Positions 58,545-64,000 of a stretch of 64,000 nt of DNA are shown here, one piece after another. The translations under genes and the position numbers were made by a program. The notes below the pieces were generated by a model. The model saw nothing but the letters and a program-made list of their open reading frames with translations, searched no databases and was not told where the DNA came from. How positions within the stretch are numbered: the stretch's first letter is position 1; every line of letters starts with the position of its first letter. The DNA lies in the NCBI RefSeq assembly GCF_016595505.1, contig NZ_JAENIL010000020.1, positions 58,604 to 122,603 of the forward strand, read 5' to 3'. This DNA is from Pelagicoccus mobilis (GTDB taxonomy: Bacteria; Verrucomicrobiota; Verrucomicrobiia; Opitutales; Opitutaceae).

Positions 58545-60869
58545 TCAGTCCTTGCTCAACCAATACAGATAGCTGTAGAGCACATGTTTACCGCGCATCG
58601 TCTGGCGAGGAGTAAACTCTCCGTTAGTCCATGAGTAGCGACAATTGAAGAACGACTCCTGCTCTGGCCAGCCGCCCTCTTCCCACTCAGGGTAGCCGCG
58701 CTCGGTGAACCATTGCGGCATGCTTCCACGCCAAGTCGTTCCCCAAGGATCGAGGTTGTTGTACGGTGTATGTCCTGGATGCATGCCGGGCACCCCGTCA
58801 TTGCCCCCTGATGTGTAGCAATTTACAATGTGCCGGCTCCCCAAGCCCGTCATCTCGACAGTGTTGCTCGGATTACGACCGAGTCCCCAATCCGCCTCTA
58901 GGATCATCGCCTTCTCGAATCGTTCCTTCTCGGAACGACGCTTGCTAAAATGGTGGGCAATCGCCACCAACTGAAGCTCATGCTTCGTACGCCAGTAGTT
59001 GTTATTTGAAGACCGACGAGACGGGCGTTCATTCATGAAGCGCACATTATTCTCTAGGGCCTGTTTCCGGACGGAAGCCTTCATGTTCTTTGCGAGCTCC
59101 GGGTAATGCTGTTTGTGTGGTGTGAGCAAGTACGCTGCCGTTCCCCAAGTTTGAACCCACTCCCGGCTGCGTTCCTCAATGTCCGCGACGCCATCCTTCA
59201 CAACACTGTCCGCAGCCATCAGATCCTCCCACTCGCGATCACCCGTCACGTTGTAGAGAAAGGCTGCCGCCATCATACGAAAGTCCCGCCCACGCATGAA
59301 GGCATCACCTATGTCCTGCTTCTCATCGAGTTGCAGATCATCCTGCTTCGACGCGAAACGAAACGCGGTGATCGCTTCTTCCAAATAATGCGCCTTCAAA
59401 TTTTCATCCCCCGCCAAACGAAAAGCTTCCGCAAGGATCGCAGAATTCGCAGAATTCGCCCAGGCCGCCATGGTCGTTGCTCCGGCTTGGAACATTACAG
59501 TCTTCTCCTTCGAAGGATTCGTAAGGCCTTGGGCGTAGGCTTCCCCGACACGCAGGCTCAAGAACATGTCCACTTCATTTCGAGCCTCATCGATCAAGTC
59601 AGGGATTCCATTTCCACTTTCCGCAATTCCCAAATCGTCATCACTTAAACCGCCGTCACTTAGCAGAAACGGGAGAAGCATGTCATAGATATTGGATACA
59701 TGGGCTAGGTGCCGATCCCAATCAAGAGCATCGGAATGTCCTCCAATTGCATTATCGTTAGTCGGGTTTCCAGGCAAACGGCGTTCCCAGAACATCGACT
59801 CCACTGCTGGCTTGAAATGGGGCTCGTCCCAAGTATCCCCCTTGCGAGCTTTCCACGCTTCATCGAAAGGATCGAAATCAGTGAGATAAATCGTAAAGCC
59901 GGCAGGATCCTCACCTGGAATGAACCGAGGTTGCCTTGGTGGAGGATTGTTTGCGTGGACCGCCTCTCCCAAGCGCATGTAATAGTATCCCATCGTCGAA
60001 TACGAATACGGTTCTTTCCAGATATCCTCTGAAATCTCGAACTCCGGACTGGCTCCAACCCCGTCTACAACCAAGCGGTAACGCCCGGGGCGACTGTGAT
60101 CCGAAAAGTCCACCGTCCAAACGGGCGAGCCCGTCAAGTTTCGTCCTCCGGCATCCTTATCTGATTCCTCTTTCCAAAACTCTACCTTCCCGACCGGGAA
60201 GCGTTTCTCCGACACCACATCAAATAACCAGGCCTCGTTTCCTTCGCAACCAGAGTAATCGCGTGGACCACCATCGCCGAGCCACAAATAAAGATCCGCA
60301 GATTTGATCGGAGAATCTGGCGTGTACCCAATCAAGTTCACATGCACAGCCTCAGACTGCGAACGATCGAGATCATAAACAAACTCAACGGCTTCCTGCT
60401 CACTTCCAAGAGTGTCAGCTACCTCGATTCGAAACCCATCCCCATTTTCCATCTTTTTGGGCAGCTTCAAAAACAGCCAATGATCCAGCTTGTAGTTCCA
60501 AGCATGGTCAGAGTTGAATACCTTAGACTTCCGATGGACCGCTAAGGGTTGAACCGCTTCGCCATCTCCACCGCTTGGATACAGTTTCCAATTTTCGGGG
60601 CGAACAGCTTCTGCCACGTTCAGTTCTTCACCGTAAGCCTCGATCCAATCATCTCCCTCCGCAAAAGCGTGCCCCTTGAAGGCGCTCTCACCCGTACCGT
60701 CATCCTTGAAGTGCACTTTACCATCCATAAAGTGTACCATTAGAATTTCTTCATCGACCGGTTGAACTTCAACCAACCTTGAAGCATCCGCCATAACGCA
60801 CAGAGCAAGAGGCAGTACCCCAAAGCTTATCTTCAACTTTTCGACTCTTAGGAAACTCAAACGAGACAT
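58545..60869 (-). CDS. Secreted GH9-family glycoside hydrolase
   Basis: Inverting (alpha/alpha)6-barrel enzyme, in this family mostly endo- or exo-beta-1,4-glucanases. ATG 60869 (MSRLSFLRVEKLKI) is preferred because it gives a signal peptide (ISFGVLPLALCVMADAS); the frame is open from 60941 and ATG 60899 is possible. 774 residues from 60869. An N-terminal immunoglobulin-like domain (VHVNLIGYTPDSPIKSADLY, GRYRLVVDGVG) precedes the catalytic domain: GGHSDALDWDRH with D380 and D383 (relatives have DAGD), NGIPDLIDEARNEVDMFL, a long helical region, DWGLGRNPSNTVEMTG and the general acid candidate E751 in TNGEFTPRQTMRG. Cellulose is only one option; xyloglucan or mixed-linkage glucan would also fit. 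Confidence 0.85.
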   Translation of the reverse strand: MSRLSFLRVEKLKISFGVLPLALCVMADASRLVEVQPVDEEILMVHFMDGKVHFKDDGTGESAFKGHAFAEGDDWIEAYGEELNVAEAVRPENWKLYPSGGDGEAVQPLAVHRKSKVFNSDHAWNYKLDHWLFLKLPKKMENGDGFRIEVADTLGSEQEAVEFVYDLDRSQSEAVHVNLIGYTPDSPIKSADLYLWLGDGGPRDYSGCEGNEAWLFDVVSEKRFPVGKVEFWKEESDKDAGGRNLTGSPVWTVDFSDHSRPGRYRLVVDGVGASPEFEISEDIWKEPYSYSTMGYYYMRLGEAVHANNPPPRQPRFIPGEDPAGFTIYLTDFDPFDEAWKARKGDTWDEPHFKPAVESMFWERRLPGNPTNDNAIGGHSDALDWDRHLAHVSNIYDMLLPFLLSDGGLSDDDLGIAESGNGIPDLIDEARNEVDMFLSLRVGEAYAQGLTNPSKEKTVMFQAGATTMAAWANSANSAILAEAFRLAGDENLKAHYLEEAITAFRFASKQDDLQLDEKQDIGDAFMRGRDFRMMAAAFLYNVTGDREWEDLMAADSVVKDGVADIEERSREWVQTWGTAAYLLTPHKQHYPELAKNMKASVRKQALENNVRFMNERPSRRSSNNNYWRTKHELQLVAIAHHFSKRRSEKERFEKAMILEADWGLGRNPSNTVEMTGLGSRHIVNCYTSGGNDGVPGMHPGHTPYNNLDPWGTTWRGSMPQWFTERGYPEWEEGGWPEQESFFNCRYSWTNGEFTPRQTMRGKHVLYSYLYWLSKD

Positions 60870-61030
60870 GCCAAACACTATAGCAAATTCCCCCTTCATT
60901 TTCCTGCCCATAATTGACCTAAATATGTGCATCTTTGACATGCGATGATCGCCGCAGCTTGCAGCTCATTAGCAACAGAGTTGATTCACTGGACTCAACT
61001 TGCTTAAGCAGCCTAATTTCTTGATTCACA

Positions 61031-62419
61031 ATGACCTCCATCCTCACACTCGCAACGACCTTGGCTGTCCTGCTTTCTCTCAGCATCTCGGCCTACCCAA
61101 ATTCAGACCAACCAAACATAGTCATCTTCTTCCTCGACGACGCGGGCTACGGAGATTTTGCCCCATTCAACTCCGATCTCGATTACCCCACTCCAAATGT
61201 CGACCGACTCGCCGCCGAAGGCTGCCTATTTAAAAATTTCTATGTCCCACAGGCCGTTTGCTCCGCCTCGCGAGCAGCTCTTCTCACAGGACTCTACCCG
61301 GGTCGAACCGGTGTCTTCGGAGCTCATGCCCCTCGAGGTCGTGGCCTCGAACCGGAATTCAAGATTCTCCCCGAGCTTCTCAAACCAGCAGGGTACGCTA
61401 CCGCTTGGATCGGCAAGTGGCATCTTGGCGATCAAGAAGACACTCGACCTCATGTGCGCGGATTCGATTACACTAGCGGACTCATGTACTCCAACGACAT
61501 GTGGAAGCACCATCCCGACAATCCCGAGTTCTGGGGCAAGTATCCCATATGGTATTGGAAAAACGGCGACATTGTCGATGAGGAGGTAGACGCTGAAGAC
61601 CAGAAGCAGCTCACCAAACGCTATACCGAAGAAGCGGTGCAATTCATCGAGAAAAACTCTGAGCACCCCTTCTTCCTCTACCTCGCCCACAGTATGCCGC
61701 ACGTCCCACTTTTCTGTAGCCCGGAATTCGAAGGCAAGTCCGGAGCCGGACCCTACGGTGACGTTACGATGGAACTCGATTGGTCATTGGGGCAGATAGA
61801 GCAAGCTCTCGAAGCGGCGGGTGTCGCCGACAACACCATCGTCATCTTCACATCTGACAACGGTCCCTGGCTCCTCTACGGAGAACACAGTGGCCAAACG
61901 CCCTTCCGCGAAGGCAAACGCACCAGTTTCGAAGGGGGCACTCGTTCAGCTACAGTCATAAAATACCCTGGGCAAATCGAAGCTGGCTCAACTTCAGAAG
62001 CAGCTTTTTGCTCCATCGATCTAGCCCCCACCCTGCTTGAACTTTGCGGAGTCGAGATCCAACCCAAGCAATTTGATGGCAAAAATGTTTGGCCGCTCAT
62101 TTCTAACGCAGACGATGCAAAAAATCCACATTCCTACTACGCATTCACGGTCGTGAAAAACCTCGAATCGATCATGAGCAGCGATGGGGCATGGAAAATC
62201 CACCTCCCTCACAAATACCACACTCTCTCAGAGGGCGGTAAGGGTGGTATGCCGGGTAAGAGTTACAATACCCGCCAAAGGGCCGCACTCTACAATCTCG
62301 TTCAGGATCCAAAAGAAACTACCAACCTCATCGATCGTTATCCAGAAATCGCCGCTCAACTCGAGAAGTATGCGGACGAGCACTTTCGAAAGTTTCCCAA
62401 ACTCGCGGCTCCTGAGTGA
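61031..62419 (+). CDS. Secreted sulfatase (family S1)
   Basis: Carbohydrate sulfatase. The signal peptide is 1-22 (LATTLAVLLSLSISAYP). Metal-binding NIVIFFLDDAGYGDFAPF. Formylglycine motif C77-S-A-S-R81 in AVCSASRAALLTGLYPGRTG. IGKWHLGD and LAHSMPHVPL carry Lys/His active-site residues, and FTSDNGPWLLYGEHSG the late metal ligands. A C-terminal subdomain with LHYTLSEGG-like HTLSEGGKGG and YNLVQDPKETTNLIDRYPE. 462 residues, normal. The start ATG has no obvious ribosome-binding site. It lies next to a convergent second sulfatase 26 bp away. Sequence is clearly different from the sulfatases at 9231 and 62445, so a different sulfated position or sugar is likely. Confidence 0.93.
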   Translation: MTSILTLATTLAVLLSLSISAYPNSDQPNIVIFFLDDAGYGDFAPFNSDLDYPTPNVDRLAAEGCLFKNFYVPQAVCSASRAALLTGLYPGRTGVFGAHAPRGRGLEPEFKILPELLKPAGYATAWIGKWHLGDQEDTRPHVRGFDYTSGLMYSNDMWKHHPDNPEFWGKYPIWYWKNGDIVDEEVDAEDQKQLTKRYTEEAVQFIEKNSEHPFFLYLAHSMPHVPLFCSPEFEGKSGAGPYGDVTMELDWSLGQIEQALEAAGVADNTIVIFTSDNGPWLLYGEHSGQTPFREGKRTSFEGGTRSATVIKYPGQIEAGSTSEAAFCSIDLAPTLLELCGVEIQPKQFDGKNVWPLISNADDAKNPHSYYAFTVVKNLESIMSSDGAWKIHLPHKYHTLSEGGKGGMPGKSYNTRQRAALYNLVQDPKETTNLIDRYPEIAAQLEKYADEHFRKFPKLAAPE

Positions 62420-62444
62420 GCTGCCCTAAGCGAATAAACTCTTT

Positions 62445-63959
62445 CTAGTTTCGAGGAACTGTTGGGAGCTTGGACTCAATGATGCTCATGTATTCAGAGA
62501 ACATCCGTTCCGCGACTTCCTTGAACTCTGGGTTCTTTATCTGGTTCTTCTTTTCACCCGGATCGCTTTCCAAATTGTAGAGTGCCATCGGTTCAAATTT
62601 AGTGCGCTTATTGTTGCTCTGAATAATGATCTTCCAAGGAGCTTTGCGTAACATGACCTCCTGCTTCGCACCGGCTTGATTGATCAGGTACTCGCGTCCT
62701 TGGAACGTTCCTTTTCCGAGCAGCAACGGCATCAAATTCAGCGAATCCTGGGCCTGCCCCTCGGGGATATCAGTTCCAACGAGTGCTGCAAATGTGGCGA
62801 CCATATCTTGGTTCACAGCGATTTCGTCCGATACGCCTGGACTAATCTTACCAGGCCATACAGCGATAAAAGGAACTCGATGCCCGCCCTCTAAAGGGGA
62901 ACTCTTGCTTCCGTTCCATCCACCGCTTGGATCGTATCCAAGTTTCTGAGCCTCTGGATCACGGAGCCCACCATTGTCCGAAGTAAGAACAAAAAGCGTA
63001 TTTTCGAACTCACCATTCGCCTTCAGAGCATCGACAATTCGCTTCACCTCCAGGTCGAGTTGCACCACCATATCCAAGTGATCCGTCGGCGTGCTCCCTG
63101 CTATCTTCACTCCATCAAACTCAGCTGGCGGACAATGAGGGATGTGCACCGTTGGAGAACAATAGTAGAGGAAGAACGGATCCTTCTGGTTCGCATTTCT
63201 ATCGATGAATTCGACCGCCTTAGAGGTTAAGATGTCTCCGAGTTCACGGGCATCCCAGTTCGAGTCTCCCATGCCATCACCCTTGCTAGTCAGGTCTTTC
63301 GGATTCTTGATAGAGTTGTCGTCCAGGTAGATGATCTCGGAATCCTTAGCCCAAGGATACCACTCTTGGTTTTCGTAAAGGATATACATCGGCCCCTGGA
63401 TTCCACAGTGGGCGGTAAAATCGTAGTCGAAACCACAATACTTCGGTCCGCCATCGATCATGCGAGTGAGATCGACCTTACCCGTCAGGTTGCCATTCTT
63501 CTTTCCGCGATAGATCTCCTTGGTATCCGGAATGTAGAAGTCTCCGCCCAAATGCCACTTACCAACAAAACCGGTCGTGTATCCAGCATCCTGAACAACA
63601 GAGCCAAGAGTCACCTCTCCCTCCTTAAACGCAGTCTGACCAAAAGAACTCCAAACCCCAGCAGGAGCGTAGGAGCGATAGTTGTTGTTTCCGCTCATCA
63701 CAGCATAGCGCGTCGGGGCGCAAAGCGCAGTCGCTGAATGGCCATCCGTGAACCACATTCCTTGCTTCGCTAAGGCGTCTACATTCGGAGTCTCGACCAA
63801 CGGTTTCTTTCCCTGAAACTCACGAACATGATGGCTGACGTCTCCGAGACCGAAGTCGTCCGCCATGATGAAGACAATGTTAGGTCGCTCCGCCGCAAAA
63901 GCGGTGGATACAATGAGGAGCAACGCTCCAAGAAAAAGGGGTTTCATCATACTTTTCAT
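62445..63959 (-). CDS. Secreted sulfatase (family S1)
   Basis: Carbohydrate sulfatase. The signal peptide is 1-23 ([18 protein letters not shown]). [18 protein letters not shown] begins the metal site. The formylglycine motif is C80-A-P-T-R84 in [35 protein letters not shown] and [14 protein letters not shown] follow as in other S1 enzymes. 504 residues; the end ([20 protein letters not shown]) is the usual closing subdomain. ATG 63959 is used, with in-frame ATGs at 63950 and 63947 as alternatives. Cys-type motif, so it needs formylglycine maturation. It converges with the sulfatase at 61031-62419. No maturase gene is in the window. Confidence 0.93.
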   Translation of the reverse strand: MKSMMKPLFLGALLLIVSTAFAAERPNIVFIMADDFGLGDVSHHVREFQGKKPLVETPNVDALAKQGMWFTDGHSATALCAPTRYAVMSGNNNYRSYAPAGVWSSFGQTAFKEGEVTLGSVVQDAGYTTGFVGKWHLGGDFYIPDTKEIYRGKKNGNLTGKVDLTRMIDGGPKYCGFDYDFTAHCGIQGPMYILYENQEWYPWAKDSEIIYLDDNSIKNPKDLTSKGDGMGDSNWDARELGDILTSKAVEFIDRNANQKDPFFLYYCSPTVHIPHCPPAEFDGVKIAGSTPTDHLDMVVQLDLEVKRIVDALKANGEFENTLFVLTSDNGGLRDPEAQKLGYDPSGGWNGSKSSPLEGGHRVPFIAVWPGKISPGVSDEIAVNQDMVATFAALVGTDIPEGQAQDSLNLMPLLLGKGTFQGREYLINQAGAKQEVMLRKAPWKIIIQSNNKRTKFEPMALYNLESDPGEKKNQIKNPEFKEVAERMFSEYMSIIESKLPTVPRN

Positions 63960-63972
63960 CAGATCTGTGGGA

Positions 63973-63987
63973 GCGTGCTTGTCACGC
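63973..63987. repeat. Short hairpin at the right edge (GCGTG/CACGC)
   Basis: GCGTG (63973-63977) pairs with CACGC (63983-63987), in GGGAGCGTGCTTGTCACGCG upstream of the sulfatase start. It looks like part of another intergenic REP-type unit continuing beyond the window. Confidence 0.4.
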
Positions 63988-64000
63988 GATCAAAACGTAG

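Overview
The window reads as a carbohydrate-scavenging region of a heterotrophic, probably marine, member of the Verrucomicrobiota, class Opitutia (Opitutae). Evidence for this: long TonB-dependent receptors with a FELSPF(S/T)V-type segment at the mature N-terminus and no SusD partner, a ThuA-SGNH-propeller-cytochrome c protein of the kind typical of the PVC superphylum, many sulfatases, and secreted glycoside hydrolases with ordinary signal peptides. The lineage is inferred from these features only; there is no rRNA gene in the window. No tRNA, rRNA, CRISPR array, integrase, transposase or phage gene was seen.

Layout. 1-245: 3' end of an aldose 1-epimerase gene. 294-5979 (+): ECF sigma factor, FecR-type anti-sigma factor and a TonB-dependent receptor with an STN signalling domain, closed by a strong terminator. 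6138-7727 (+): a secreted DUF5060 glycosidase. 7800-25674 (-): a long co-directional block which, in transcription order, is a sugar-isomerase/dehydrogenase fusion, a second TonB-dependent receptor, a GH2 enzyme, a hybrid two-component sensor/AraC regulator, a beta-propeller glycosidase, a sulfatase and a second beta-propeller glycosidase. 25807-36208: a GH10 xylanase coupled to a beta-helix protein (+), a secreted nucleoside-hydrolase-like protein and another beta-helix protein (-), then GH130 and a large GH2 beta-galactosidase (+). 36387-40739: L-fucose/L-arabinose-isomerase-like enzyme and FGGY kinase (-) with a divergent AraC regulator. 40740-41435: a gene-free stretch packed with palindromes. 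41436-51007 (+): a GHL6/GH151-like putative fucosidase, the PVC-type cytochrome protein broken by one in-frame TAA, a DUF5060 glycosidase and a GH29 alpha-L-fucosidase. 51226-54820 (-): an esterase/beta-lactamase-fold fusion followed by a second GH10 xylanase. 55021-58448: beta-mannosidase with a divergent AraC regulator. 58545-63959: GH9 enzyme and two more sulfatases.

How it could work together (inference). Sulfatases, esterase and secreted GH10, GH9, GH2 and propeller enzymes trim a sulfated or acylated xylose/galactose/fucose-containing glycan outside the cytoplasm. The two receptors import oligosaccharides. Signal-less GH130, beta-mannosidase, GH151-like and GH29 enzymes split them inside. 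The isomerase and kinase feed the released fucose or pentose into central metabolism. Control is layered: an ECF/FecR/STN receptor route, a hybrid two-component regulator and two AraC regulators.

Beyond the genes, three non-coding patterns stand out. The word TGGATAC is about six times more frequent than chance on both strands and in several reading frames. Several families of intergenic palindromes occur, one with a compensatory base-pair change between its copies and one as an identical 20-nt hairpin ahead of both fucosidase-type genes. A CCCCTAAAA / TTTTAGGGG word clusters at the starts of receptor and glycosidase genes.
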